In this document: one piece after another, positions 35,165-46,761 of the stretch
How the letters are laid out: every line of letters starts with the position of its first letter
Numbering within the stretch: position 1 is the stretch's first letter
DNA from: Taenia hydatigena
Taxonomy: Eukaryota; Platyhelminthes; Cestoda; Cyclophyllidea; Taeniidae
Reading direction: 5' to 3'
Assembly (NCBI GenBank): GCA_036345935.2
Contig: JADWOT020000004.1
Coordinates: 14,151,467-14,215,466 of the forward strand
Length of the DNA: 64,000 nucleotides
Notes under the pieces: model-generated
Database searches by the model: none
What the model was told of the DNA's origin: nothing
The model's input: the letters and a program-made list of their open reading frames with translations, nothing else
Program-made: the position numbers and the translations under genes

Positions 35165-36246
35165 GTCCCCGTCGTCGATGTCCTGGCATACGCACCAACA
35201 CAGGCAGAAGCAGAGCTCTGTGGAGGAGGCAGAGAATAGAACGATTGAGTTGCCGCTTCAATCGATGTAGCTGCGTCCACCAACCGTCTGTGCCGTGCAG
35301 TATCACAATCCTTCGCCTTTTAAGCATTCCGAACTGTTGCACCTGCAATATTTAAAAATGGTAGTAAGACGGAGATGCTTCCCCACCCCCTCTCCTAGCG
35401 CAAAGCACAGACCAGCAGAGTCACACCCTACCCTCATGCCAACACAAGCGACCACCTCCAATCCATCCAAGCAGTGCACCACAGCCACCTTTCCCGCCCA
35501 CCCTGTTAATAAAGAATTAGTCTCTGAGCAAAAACGCAAGTTGTCTCGCCTTCTCACCTTAAATTCTCCCCCCCACCTTCCCAAACTTGCTTCTCTTACT
35601 TCCTCCCCCTCCTCCTCTTCACAACTGCCTACTTGTGCCTTTTCAACCCATTCGCATCCTCAAGGCTACCTCGCAGTAGTAGTGAGAGCACCGCTACCAC
35701 TCATCACCTATGCAGTCAGCAACACATTAACTGCCCACCCACACCGCATAGTCAGGAAAACGGGGAGGTGGAGAGGAGGAGGAGGAGGGGCGTGCGTAGG
35801 TGATCACAAAACCAATCTGTGAGCCCTGAGAGAGAGAGAGATGATGATCATCCCTAACACCAACACCAACACGAACAACGCAAAACCTGCAACTCATCTG
35901 GCATAGCCACCACCTCCTCCCCTCTCAGAATTGTGTGCGTGCCTGCCTAACTCAAGTTTCTACACCGTCAGTTGTTACATTAAGTAAGGTCTACATTTTT
36001 GGTCCACCTCATTTTTCCATCATCATCATCTAATCGTAGACCTCGTCTCCGCTGCCCTGCCACCATGGCATACGGTTTTAGAAAGTGCGAAAACACGGAC
36101 AAAATTGCCTGATGATTGCACAAGCCTTAACGGGTTCTGGAATAGTGGACAAGTTTGCGAAAAGAAGAAAAGGAAGGCGCGAGGAAAGAGAAGTTGCAGA
36201 AGTGACAAGAGATGAAAAAGAAGGCTTACTCCTGCCACGCAAACCA
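35165..36246. other. No firm gene; CA/CT-rich DNA
   Basis: A 175-codon plus frame (35295-35822) is rich in Ser, Pro, Thr and His and lies in C-rich sequence (35380-35960). It has no domain I recognise, so I leave it uncalled. A short (GA)n lies at 35829-35842. Confidence 0.35.
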
Positions 36247-39029
36247 AGCGAGTTTGAAAAATAAATAAACAGGCTAATGAACAGGAACCTATCGAAATCG
36301 AGTGAAGCTATGGTAGACTGACCGCATTGCAGAGATGTTGAGGCATAAATAAGCCGCGCCAAGAGGGAGGGGTGGACTGGCCTCACTTTCGTGTTAGCGC
36401 ATTGGTTTGTTCCGTATTACCCAATCCCGACGTCGCCTAATCACTCTTTCATCTAATTCTCCTTTACCGAAGGACAGGTGGCGCAGTGGCTCAACGTGCA
36501 AATTCATTATCTCTCATAAGACTAGAATACAATGGCCTAATTTGTTACATAAATGGTGTGGCGTGACTAAAATATTGACCCGTAAATCGACTGCTAGAGG
36601 CATGCAGGGCATAGTACTGCCTTGAGGAGTTGATTGCAATGGAACTGGGCTATAAACTAAGGGAATACAAATATTATTTTCGGTTTTGCAAGTTAAGGTG
36701 TCGCCAAATGTTCTAACGATCATCTGGCTGTAGATGCGTCGCGCGTACTTACAGAGCACTTTGTTGCATAGCGCCACATTTGTTGGTCTGATCAGCTCAC
36801 TTCACTCATTACTGCCGTCAAATGTTTCAACTTCTAATTGCTGTCCTTGTTTTGCTTGAATCACTTCGTCGCTCAACGTTTTTCCACGTATGAGTAGGGC
36901 TCAAATGAAAAGCAACTGCAGTTTTCCAAATCAAGGCCTTGTCGGTTAAAAGATCAAGTTTGCGATGCCTTCAATCTAGCAGAGATATTTTCTTCGCTTT
37001 CATTTTCCTACTGCTCCACGGCTCATACTGCACAAAGTGATCAAATAAGCTCGTGAATTTAGACATCACTATTGCTTTTCAGAGAGGAGTAATTGTGATG
37101 ATTCCACAGCAATCCCTCTACATACCAGTATAACTTCCATTCCGATCAGCCGCACATTACTGCGTGATGCCTACACTGTTACTTCAATCGGCACCGTAAC
37201 TTAAGAGCTTTGATCAATGAAGCCCTCGATCAACATTACGGATATATTCAATGAGGTGATATAGGATAAGTCGCAAGTGACATAAATGAGACAGCTCACG
37301 AATTGAGTCCAGCAGCAGCGCAGATAGCTTTTCGTTTCCTCATGTTTGTCATCGGTCACAATGAATGATGTGACTTCATTGTAAAGACGTCGACACGACC
37401 CAATGACCCACTTAATATTGACCGAAACGCTTGCGTTATGAGCATAGTTATTTGGGCCTCCTCTGTCATAAGATCGCACTGCCAGCATTAGGTCACCGTC
37501 ATGACGTGTCACTGGCATGGCTTTACCATCCTCACAGATGGTCGGCTTGAATGCACCAAATGATAAGACAGGCACGTTCTAATGGAGTCCAATTGATGTC
37601 ATGCTAACCCGACTCGCGCAGTTACTTTCGCTACGAGATCCTTCTCACAAATTGCCCTGGTTTTATTGTGCAAGAACGGCACGCAGTCCTCGTCATGACG
37701 TGTGATTTTACGCGCTTCTTAGTCTAAAGTGGATGTCCTATTTCCGACACAATTGTACGACTGACGTGGATTGACGAGCGCATAAGGCTAAACTATAAAG
37801 CGAAGTCGGTTCTTCTAAAGATGTAGTAACTGCAAAAATGCAGGTAATTATGCGATCGATACCTATGTGGGTCTCTTCTATGTCAGTGGACTCAGAATTT
37901 TGCACTTCAGACACAACCGTTGCCTTCTTGTAATGGTGAGGAACTTTGCTCTCCACCATTACGCATTCAAATCATTATGATTTACCACATTTACTAGGCT
38001 GCATGGACAATAGGAATTGCAGCCGCAGATGAGTCAGAGAGAAGCGGTGGAACTTGCATAAACTGATTCATGTGATTTCACTCGTGTTGCAAGTCGCCTT
38101 GTTCTGCTATGAATCTTTCCATTGTTTCACACCATGCTTGCGTTCTACGTGTCGTTGAAACGAAAAAGCTGGAATGCCATGAAATTACTCAGCTAGGTGG
38201 TTTTAGTGCAGCGTTCTGTTCGAGGAGTAATTGTAATGTCCGATGCGTGAACTCTTTCTAGCATGCTTACCAATCTGAACTACCGAACATTCGAGGGGTC
38301 AAAGTTAAAGGGATGACTACAGCTGGGCAAACGCTGAGAGCTCTTCACATCCAGTGGTCATTATTTTACGAAGTCAAAGCTCGTTCGCTTTTCAAGCTGC
38401 CCGTGCATGTGATTACATCTTACCTCCACAAGTAATTGTGGTAGACATGTGCAGTGACGGAAAGGAGAGGCATGTGGTTGATCTATTGAGTGGAATGATG
38501 TAAACACTGTCACATTGTTGTGCCATCCCACAGTATTTGAGGCTAAACACCTCTGCTAAGCTCCACTTATGCAAAGCCAGAGGACGGTTCAGCGAACTCT
38601 GTTAAATGATGGGCATACTAGCGCTTTGGCTCGCAGAACTCATAAATTACCTACATTCTATTGGGGTCGGCTCCATGTCACAATGCTGTTTCCCGCAGAC
38701 TTCAATCAATGTTTAATGGAGAACACATCAGTCCCTCAAATGCCACATTGACGCAGCGAATTTCTATTGCGAATAAATGACCATAAGTTTAGCTGTTTAG
38801 TTATTGAGTTCTTAGCAGTTAAACCAAGGAGAAGGGGAAGAAGAAGAAGAGGAACAAAGCAATATTTGCGACGCCTACTATGGTTCACCTTTCTTACTGA
38901 TATGAGAAATGCCACTACTGACCATTCTGATATCACTTGTTGAGATATCTGAGACACAAGTGCACATTCACTTTATCTATGGCAGTTAATAATTGCGCCT
39001 AATAATACTGACTGAGTCGATCAGGCCGG

Positions 39030-39330
39030 ACAAATATTGCTCTTGTGGCAGTATGGTGTAAACACATTCTGGTAACCTGTAGACCAACCCAGTCTTGTAG
39101 TGACTCGAAAATCAATAATGACTCAGACTTGGCTGACCTCGTTGTGACGCGTGTTTACATACAAAACTAAAGGTTCATCACGAGCGTTGTGTCCTGAACA
39201 TGGAGTTAAGCCCCACCTCGTAATTCGGCCCCTCTGTGCTCCGCATCAGTCTCATCGGAAAGACATTCGTGGTTTTGCTAAACTATAAAATGGTATGGGG
39301 AGGTGGGACCGAAAATACACAGCACAGATA
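39030..39330 (+). repeat. Diverged direct repeat G, unit 1 (within left arm)
   Basis: Similar to 41390-41660 in the same orientation, for example ggttcatcacgagcgttgtgtcct against agttcgtcacgagtgtgatgtcct, followed in both by gcagttaagcc or gagttaagcc. The mirrored pair is at 50334-50634 and 48008-48278 in the right arm. It is old compared with the palindrome. No coding features. Confidence 0.6.
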
Positions 39331-41389
39331 TACGGATGTCTACTTTGGAAACACTGGGATTAGGAAAACATGCTTAAATTTGAGAGTAAAATGGTTAGAA
39401 TGCAAATGGAGTGGTGGGAAAAGGAAGCTATTAGTGGAGTAGGTGAATGCCAAACGCCTGTTAGGCGGTGGGACCTAATGCCTTGCCAGACGACATTTTA
39501 GAGAAGCCACTGCATCTACGTAGAAGATGCCTAGAAGTGACATTGCATGGTTGTCGTCCAAGACCTAAGTTGACTCGATTTGGAACTCATGTATCAGAAC
39601 CAGCGGCATGCATTGCTACCATTATAAGGTGTACAAGCATCACTAATATGATGGCATAATTCATAGCTTTTCCTTCGTGTCCAACTGTCTAAAAATTGTT
39701 TACGATTGTCTTTGCTTGATTAACGCTGGAAAGGTCAAGAATTATCGATCACTGCTCTGTGGTTTTCACACCCAAATACTTACATAGTTGTCTTTGTCTC
39801 TCGGCTTTCTCCTGTTAGAGCATTCAACTTGCAAGCATTCAATACGGCAGTCGGTTCACAGTGTGTCGTAAGACTGCTTCCTGTTCCACAATGCTTTTCC
39901 CTAGCGAATCATTTACCTTTGACGTGAACTTATATTTGGGTTGTGTGGATTGATCTGCCGTAGACTTAACAAACATTCACATGACCATCAAGTAAGTAAG
40001 TAAGTAAGCTTCAAGTTCTTCTCCTCAATCTGACTTTGCACACATACCACATAGTGTGTCCGATATTGCTAATTACTACTGTCCAGCAGACCACATGATT
40101 CCACATTGTGAGCCTAGCAGCCACACTCGTCCCGCCATTCCCCATCCATTTTAAAATACTCGTTCTCCCAGTATCGCGTCGTAATGTTGGTTGGACCAGC
40201 TCCACTTCGATAAGTAGCGATGCGTTCGCTTATGCAGTGCAAGTTCTGAGGACAACTGTTGAAGAGGACTGTCAGCCTCGAATGGTCTCGATGAAATGTG
40301 GATAATGTCAAGCACTTAGCTACTTTGACCTGTCTATTTCTTGCCATACACAAAGCGTTCCTAACCGAGTTGTCCCACCTAATTCAAAAAATAGAACAGA
40401 TCGTCACTGCTCAATGTGTTAGAGATTGATAGACCTATACCGTCCCTGGGTCGGTGCTGAGTCGTCACCTCGAACACTCTTGACCCGTTCGGGAATCAAA
40501 TTTAACAGTCCCATTCCGATGGACCAAATCAGTTGGAAAAGTTCCTATGTTTGCGCCTTGCATACCACATCCGTCTATCCGTCAACATGGAAACCAGCGC
40601 AGAGCCTATAAGCCATTAGGACTCCGAAGGAAACGCACAATACAATCCATCCCACTTGACTCATCTCAATCCTCAGTTTAAATGGCTACATTCCTGAGGA
40701 AGGTCAAAGCATCCATCTGAGATTTTGTAGTGGCGGCAGTCGTTTCCACCTTGTCGCCCTGCAAATGTTGTCTCTCTGAAAATCAAAATCAACGTCCATC
40801 AGCTGGACGACCGGTGTGGATGCAGCCGAGCATATCAACTACTTGCGTGCGCAATCAGTACTTGATCAATAAAGTGTAACCAAAAAGCGGGAGGTTCGAT
40901 GCTTGTCTCAGCATTGCAAAGTTCCCCTCCGACATCACGTTCATAGTATAAATTGGCAAAATACTAAAGTATTGCAGTCCTCGGAGATTTGCCATTAGCA
41001 GACGCGGACATGGAACGCTGGTGAGAGTCACTTTGCCCTTCTGATACCGCATAGTTGCAGGAATATTTCCAAAAGAAGCAGGTGGGGGCTGCGGGAAGAG
41101 TAGGCGACAGTGATGCAGGGCCTTACATGCATGGTAATGATAGGATCCCGCCTCTTATCAACCTACCCTACTTCTAGGCCACAAAGCTTACGACCAGATC
41201 ACAAAGCTGGCCCTAGGATGAGTTGTTAATTGGAGTGTCGAAGGAACTCTGCCTATTAGCTGCATGACAGGCTGTATTTTGTCTGGAATTATATAATATT
41301 GATGAAACCAAATGGAGAAAGCAAACTTGTACGCTTGAGATCATCGACTAAACTGATTAGGCTGACCGACAGGACCCTTTATAGTTGAC

Positions 41390-41660
41390 ATTGGTGTGGA
41401 TGCATCTTAGCAGCCCATGCACCAACTTGGTCTTGCAGCGAGTTAAAAGCCGTTGATAACTCGGACTGAGCTGGTCTCATTGTGCCACGAATACATAGAG
41501 CTAAGCCTAGAGTTCGTCACGAGTGTGATGTCCTAAGAATGCAGTTAAGCCACCCACTGCTTCGACTGCAGTGTGCTTAGCGTCGGTCCCATCGGAATGA
41601 CAATCGCTATTTTGGTAGACGGTAATAATTGCATACGGAGGTGGAAGAGAAAGTGTGTCA
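41390..41660 (+). repeat. Diverged direct repeat G, unit 2 (within left arm)
   Basis: Partner of 39030-39330. Both contain caac(c)(t/c)ggtcttg, a tcggact(g) block and ggaggtgg near the end. The two units flank about 2 kb of arm sequence. Confidence 0.6.
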
Positions 41661-42901
41661 AGTAGATATACAAGCAAGCTGGGTACTCAACAGCGGCGGC
41701 ACCCAAGTGACGTAAGTCCGGTAGGACAGAGCTTTTTGTAAGAAATGATTTGGTAATTGTTTCCTTGACCTAACGTACGCTGTTGCGTATGCCATTTTAT
41801 TGCATTCCCCTTTTCTATTTCGACAAATATCCACTCGCACTCTTGTCTCGTGGTATTTGTACGTCACAAGCACGGAACACAAATGCACGATAAGACATTA
41901 CGGAAAGAATTACTCCTTAAATGCTCATTTGTAAAGCATGCTTAGGAATATGAGGGTGATGCAATGCTTCCACCAGCTGCCACTACCGCTTGGTCAGCTA
42001 TGATATTGATGAGGTGGGTTGATTAAAATTTGCCAGCTTAACGGATCTCTTTGCACTAGCTCCTTCTCATATGAAAAGTATCATGCAAGCAGTTTGATTG
42101 GCAACGCGAGAGACACAATAATGTCACCGTTTGCTCCACGTGCGGAAGGTTCAATTTGGTTTACATAAATCACCCTCATTCGCTTATCTTCCTTGGCCTT
42201 CATTTATCGCTCACCTCTTCTTCACCACATTCTACACATTCGACGCACTGTCACGTATACCTCAATACAGTCGGTCGTCGTACAACTCACGCATCGCGCA
42301 CACTCAACGAGGTCAAATGACACATACACACACACACACACACGTGTGAGGTGTGGTCACGCCGTCCTCATCCCCACCCACTCACCCACTTCCACAGGGA
42401 TGATCTCGCAGGCCAGCCCACGCTCACGTCTCATGATTTAAGGCCAACAACGCCAGCATTAACAAACTCGTATAAATCTACGCGTTGTGATTTTGTGTAC
42501 ATGGACTGCGTCTCCCTCCCAACATCTGCGTATGCCTCAGTGCATTCAGCTATTCCTCTGCATTCTCTAACACAGTCATTCATCCATCCACCCACCTACA
42601 CGTACCAGTCACTTCGTCCCGTCACGGGTCCACCACCACTGTCTTTTCACATCGCATCTCCTATTCGCATTCCATAACCCATAACCACGTCAGCCGCTGA
42701 GACTACAGTTCCTGCTCAATCACACGCCACCCTCTTCCACTGCCAACACTTCACCCTCCTGCTCGCCCAAACATTCTGCATCGCAAACCAACCTCCACTG
42801 CCACAATCTGCCATGCAGTAGGAAAGTACACTCCATCATTACATCCTCTCTCCACTCGTCTCACAAGACTCTTTCTTTATTCCTCCATTCAACCATCCGA
42901 A

Positions 42902-43870
42902 TTAGCCTATTCGATATGTGGTAAAGGTGGTGGTGGTGGTGGTGGTGGTGGTGGTGGTGGTGGTGGTGGTCAATTCATGTCCTCCGTCTGGTGGCTCCCA
43001 CGCAGATGACGACGTGGCACTGTCAGCACTCCTCCTCAAACTCAAATCGTAGCACGCAAACTCCAACAACTCTATTGTGTTGCGGTAGTCGGATCCGAAG
43101 CACTTGCAGCACCGTAGACGCCACTTCACATTCGTGGTGGCCAGTGGACTATTCTCAAAGTCCTCCATACTGTCTACGAAAGCGGAGAGCACCTTCATGT
43201 CTTCTTCCGCATCACGCACGCCGTCTGTCTCGACTGCAATGACTATTATCTGATGCGGTTTTATAATGTCAAGAAGACTAGTGTGGTTGTCCATTAAGTC
43301 AAAATCCCTCTCCAGTATGTAAACAAAACAATCATATTGGCAAAGGTGGTCATGGAAATCCGCTTTTAAAATGCACACTTTATGCATGAAGTTGCCCCTT
43401 GCCGGGTAATATTCAACACAGGAACCACTTATTTTATAGTTATGGTCCATAACGAAGGGGCTTCCTTCCAATAAACTGTCAGCGGCGAGAGTGCAATTAA
43501 ATTCAAACATGCGAGGAGAATCCCAAAATCCTCTCTCATCTGTGTCGAGGGCTGTGTACACATTGTCCGCAATAGGCAGCAGACAGTAATGTACTGTTGG
43601 CTTGATAAGGTGGCGACCACGTTGGGAAAGGAATGGTTGGAGTGAATCCACCTCCTCCATGTGATACTGCACTGCCGCAACTGCGTCTCGATACGTGTCT
43701 GACGGGGGTCGTGGAAAAAGCATTTTGCACAAATTTTTGTCGAGCCATTTCCACCCACTGATGTAGCGATTGAGTGCCTCACGCCAACGACGACTTCGTA
43801 CTATCCACCTCCAATGTGGGATTGCCTTGCACACGCATTCATGAAGACGGTAACATTCAGGAAGTGGCAT
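42902..43870 (-). CDS. F-box family protein, 322 aa, with its F-box start out of frame (probable pseudogene)
   Basis: Homologous along its length to the 306-aa protein at 53478-54398: AIPHWRWIV at 16-24 (CIPSWRWIL), WLDKNLCKML (WLDKRLCQMI), IKPHQIIVIAV (IEPHELLIIVV) and SPLATTNVKWRLRCCK (SPLTAAPKNWRLWCIK). The usual F-box start is missing from this frame but present just upstream in another: 43908-43858 encodes KITQLPPELTPQTCHFL, matching EITDLPPELGLRISKYL. An acceptor-like gttgacatttag ends at 43933, as before the intact gene. A one-base change between about 43860 and 43850 therefore seems to have split the F-box. Starting at 43870 would give a protein with half an F-box. The C-terminus is odd: a (GGT)15 tract gives 15 Thr before FTTYRIG. 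If expressed it would be expected to bind Skp1 poorly or not at all. Confidence 0.6.
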   Translation of the reverse strand: MPLPECYRLHECVCKAIPHWRWIVRSRRWREALNRYISGWKWLDKNLCKMLFPRPPSDTYRDAVAAVQYHMEEVDSLQPFLSQRGRHLIKPTVHYCLLPIADNVYTALDTDERGFWDSPRMFEFNCTLAADSLLEGSPFVMDHNYKISGSCVEYYPARGNFMHKVCILKADFHDHLCQYDCFVYILERDFDLMDNHTSLLDIIKPHQIIVIAVETDGVRDAEEDMKVLSAFVDSMEDFENSPLATTNVKWRLRCCKCFGSDYRNTIELLEFACYDLSLRRSADSATSSSAWEPPDGGHELTTTTTTTTTTTTTTTFTTYRIG

Positions 43871-44263
43871 GTTTGTGGTGTTAATTCGGGTGGTAGTTGG
43901 GTGATTTTGCGATGTGGAGCATCATCCTCGGCCTAAATGTCAACGAAAGTGCATCTTGATTAGTAGCATGAAAAAAGTACAGGTGATAGGTATTGAAATG
44001 AAGTGAGGATACGTGAAGATGGTGTGGAAGAAATGTCGGAAATTGAAGGGAGTAAAGATAACCGAAACGCAGCATTGTCGGGAAGGTCGGAAGCGTAGAA
44101 TGACTGCGTGACGCGGACGTCGAGGTTGATATAGCTTCCGTTAGAGGAAGGGAGGGAGGTAGGGAGGGGAGGGCGAGGGCGAGGGCAGCCATTCAGCTGA
44201 CCTCATTGACGTGTTCGCCCATTGGCTGTCACGTGGTCGTGGTCGTGGTCGTCTACCCCTTCG

Positions 44264-45839
44264 GCAGTCACGCCATCAACACGTCTCTCACATAATGCCT
44301 TGTCCACCGGCAAATAATGCAAAGGTGGGAGGTGGTGAGACACCACACAGTTCTCGCGTCACAGTGATTGCTTGCAACGACAATTGCATCATCCACACCG
44401 TTGTCCACTTGGTACTTCGCAGTAGTAGTAGTAGTAGTAGACACCCACCTCATCTAATGGCAAAGCATTTCTGCCTTTCTCAAGCCAAAGTCACAATGCG
44501 AGCAACGATGTCCCTTGTGCGGTCTCCTTTTGCTTCACTCACTCACTCACTCACTCACTCACTCGATCACTCGCTCGTGCTGTAAATCCACGAGTGCTTC
44601 TCTGCGTTTGTCGCAAAATGTTGGCCATAGTAGCCCAGTGAGTAGCCCTGCTCGTCGAATGGAAATTGACACACACACACACACAACTCAATGTCGATTT
44701 GTGTCTTTTCTTGTTGTTCACTTCATCTCATTATGCCAATGTCTTGCTAAAAGGCGGACAGGGTGGACAGGCGTGGACAGGGCAGTGCGCGTTGATGTGA
44801 CAGTGAGGTGGTGCCTCGAGAAACCGCACGCCTCAATGGCACAGCACCAATACTAGCAACTCTTCGTGTGGACGAGGTGAGTGGCCTTGAGGACAGGAGA
44901 AGAAGAGGAAGAAGACGCTGTTTTACCGACCTACACAGTGCCTAACACACACCCACTCCTCACACCATCCACGAAGTAGGCGGACATTGTGCTCTTCCCC
45001 AGTTGTGTGACAACGTGGTCCCAGTGTGTGGAGGACGATGTCGTAGACCTCATCTCAACTGCCCCTCCACGTGGCATTGTCGACGCCAATTTTCTGTCCA
45101 TAGATCAGTTAAGCACAAGAGTATTCTAGCTTGTGTGTGCGTGTGTGTGTGGTTGTTTTAAGTCGATGGAAAGGAAGCCTCAATCTCCAACCCACATGTA
45201 GCGATGAGAATGTGAGATGCCAAAATTGGGCATTATTATGATTGAGGAGTGTAGTCACATTTGCCGCAGCGTGTGGAGCCGCTAGTGCAGTGAGGAGCAT
45301 TGCTGATTTGTGAAAGCAAGGCTAATCGGAGCACATCGCACGCCGCATCACACAGGCTTGCATACCTTGCATTGCATTGCCATCACCACGTGTTCCAACG
45401 TGTTGTGAGGCAATAAATTTGCTTCCCCTGTCCTCCTCCTCCTCCTTGTGACTTGGTTAATGCAAGTTGACGCAGTGCATGTGGTGTAGCATCCAACTGT
45501 ACAGTTGTGTGCGGTGGCGTTTGAGATGAAAAGAGTTGGCCTGAGGAGGCAAAAGTGTCGGATCGCAGGACAGGCCGAGTGCGTCAGAGATTAGACAGCA
45601 TAACTGATGAGAAGTAGCCCATTCCCAAGCCGACGACCTAGTGTGATTTTACAAGCACTCTCTAGCTTCTACTCTTCTCATAAGTGAAACCGTGAGCTAG
45701 TTCACAAAAATTTTCACTGAGACCAGTCGAACTTGAGATGCGGAACCTTTAAAAAGAGGGCCAGTCCGTCTTGTGATTGATTGTCTGACAACTTATTACC
45801 AATGAGGTGACTGACACGCAACTCAAATTAGAAGGGCGG
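44264..45839. other. Spacer between palindrome arms; microsatellites, no gene
   Basis: 1.58 kb of single-copy DNA. It contains (AGT)n at 44421-44440, (CACT)n at 44535-44563, (AC)n near 44669-44685 and a C2H2-like relic near 45500. No convincing reading frame. The sequence is richer in CA/GT than the arms. Confidence 0.6.
45485..45665 (+). pseudogene. C2H2 zinc-finger relic in the palindrome spacer
   Basis: DNA similarity to 57372-57450 (gaggaggcaaaagtgtcggatcgcagg against gaggaggtaaaagtgtcgggtcgcggg, shown shortened) and to the minus strand at 8240-8360. Translation KVSDRRTGRVRQRLDS corresponds to a finger (KCSDC..xFRQRLDL) that has lost its Cys and His. NCTVVCGGV precedes it. Stops follow. 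Assignment rests on the family of related relics. Confidence 0.42.
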
Positions 45840-45941
45840 GCCAAAGGGGTAGACGACTACGACCACGACCACGACGACGTGACAACCAACCCGCGAACAC
45901 ATCAATGAGGTCAGCCGAATGACTGCCCTCACCCTCGCCCT

Positions 45942-46080
45942 CTTCCTTCCTTCCTTCCTTCCTTCCTTCCTTCCTTCCTTCCTTCCTTCCTTCCTTCCTT
46001 CCTTCCTTCCTTCCTTCCTTCCTTCCTTCCTTCCTTCCTTCCCTCCTTCCTTCCTTCCTTCCTTCATTCCTTCCTTCCTC
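45942..46080. repeat. (CCTT)n microsatellite
   Basis: About 140 bp of CTTC/CCTT repeats at the inner edge of the right arm. The left arm has only a short GGGA-type tract at the equivalent place (44145-44175), so it expanded on one side. Long Pro/Ser/Phe or Lys/Glu/Gly/Arg frames across it are artefacts of the repeat. Confidence 0.95.
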
Positions 46081-46290
46081 CCCTCCAACCTCCCTTCCTC
46101 CAACGGAAGCTATATCAACCTCGACGTCCGCGTCACGCAGTCATTCTACGCTTCCGACCTTCCCGACAATGCTGCGTTTCGGTTATCTTTACTCCCTTCA
46201 ATTTCCGACATTTCTTCCACACCATCTTCACGTATCCTCACTTCATTTCAATACCTATCACCTGTACTTTTTTCATGCTACTAATCAAGA

Positions 46291-46761
46291 TGCATTTTAA
46301 AAGCGGATTTCCATGACCACCTTTGCCAATATGATTGTTTTGTTTACATACTGGAGAGGGATTTTGACTTAATGGACAACCACACTAGTCTTCTTGACAT
46401 TATAAAACCGCATCAGATAATAGTCATTGCAGTCGAGACAGACGGCGTGCGTGATGCGGAAGAAGACATGAAGGTGCTCTCCGCTTTCGTAGACAGTATG
46501 GAGGACTTTGAGAATAGTCCACTGGCCACCACGAATGTGAAGTGGCGTCTACGGTGCTGCAAGTGCTTCGGATCCGACTACCGCAACACAATAGAGTTGT
46601 TGGAGTTTGCGTGCTACGATTTGAGTTTGAGGAGGAGTGCTGACAGTGCCACGTCGTCATCTGCGTGGGAGCCACCAGACGGAGGACATGAATTGATCGT
46701 GCATCGTAAACCACCACCACCACCACCACCACCACCACCACCTTTACCACATATCGAATAG
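46291..46761 (+). pseudogene. Truncated F-box family copy in the right arm
   Basis: From 46294 onward this is the mirror of left-arm codons 166-306, identical at the protein level in that part. Everything before is gone: a 578-bp deletion joined two TGCA sites (left-arm 43372-43375 and 43950-43953), removing the promoter-proximal 80 bp, the F-box and the first 165 codons. An in-frame TAA precedes the junction, and the first Met is at 46372. A 14-bp insertion (46697-46710) also shifts the tail, so the repeat is read as Pro instead of Thr and the frame ends PHIE-stop at 46761. It is not expected to make a functional protein. Confidence 0.85.

Larger units (their letters stand above)
36247..44263 (+). 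repeat. Left arm of a large inverted repeat (palindrome)
   Basis: Reverse complement of 45840-53470. Position sums are constant: left + right = 89664 from 36301 to the AAGT repeat at 39990, then 89668 to 42925, 89666 from 42971 to 43375, and 90244 from 43950 inward. The steps correspond to four AAGT units here against three on the right, a different GGT/ACC tract, and a 578-bp segment (43372-43949) absent on the right. Between these steps I found only two substitutions in the parts compared (40322 and 40977). The outer 55 bp (36247-36300) and inner 100 bp (44165-44263) are clearly more diverged. Apart from the F-box copy, the arm holds only short open frames (longest 124 codons, 37575-37201 minus), none recognised. 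Confidence 0.93.

Noticed and set aside
42131..42677. Overlapping 72-108 codon frames mirrored in both arms
   Set aside because: Several frames are open at once across (AC)n-rich sequence, and mirrored copies are identical only because the arms are; no protein features.
45828..46284. Long opposite frames rich in Lys/Glu/Gly/Arg (minus) and Pro/Ser/Phe/Leu (plus)
   Set aside because: They are direct translations of the (CCTT)n tract and have no sequence outside it that resembles a protein.
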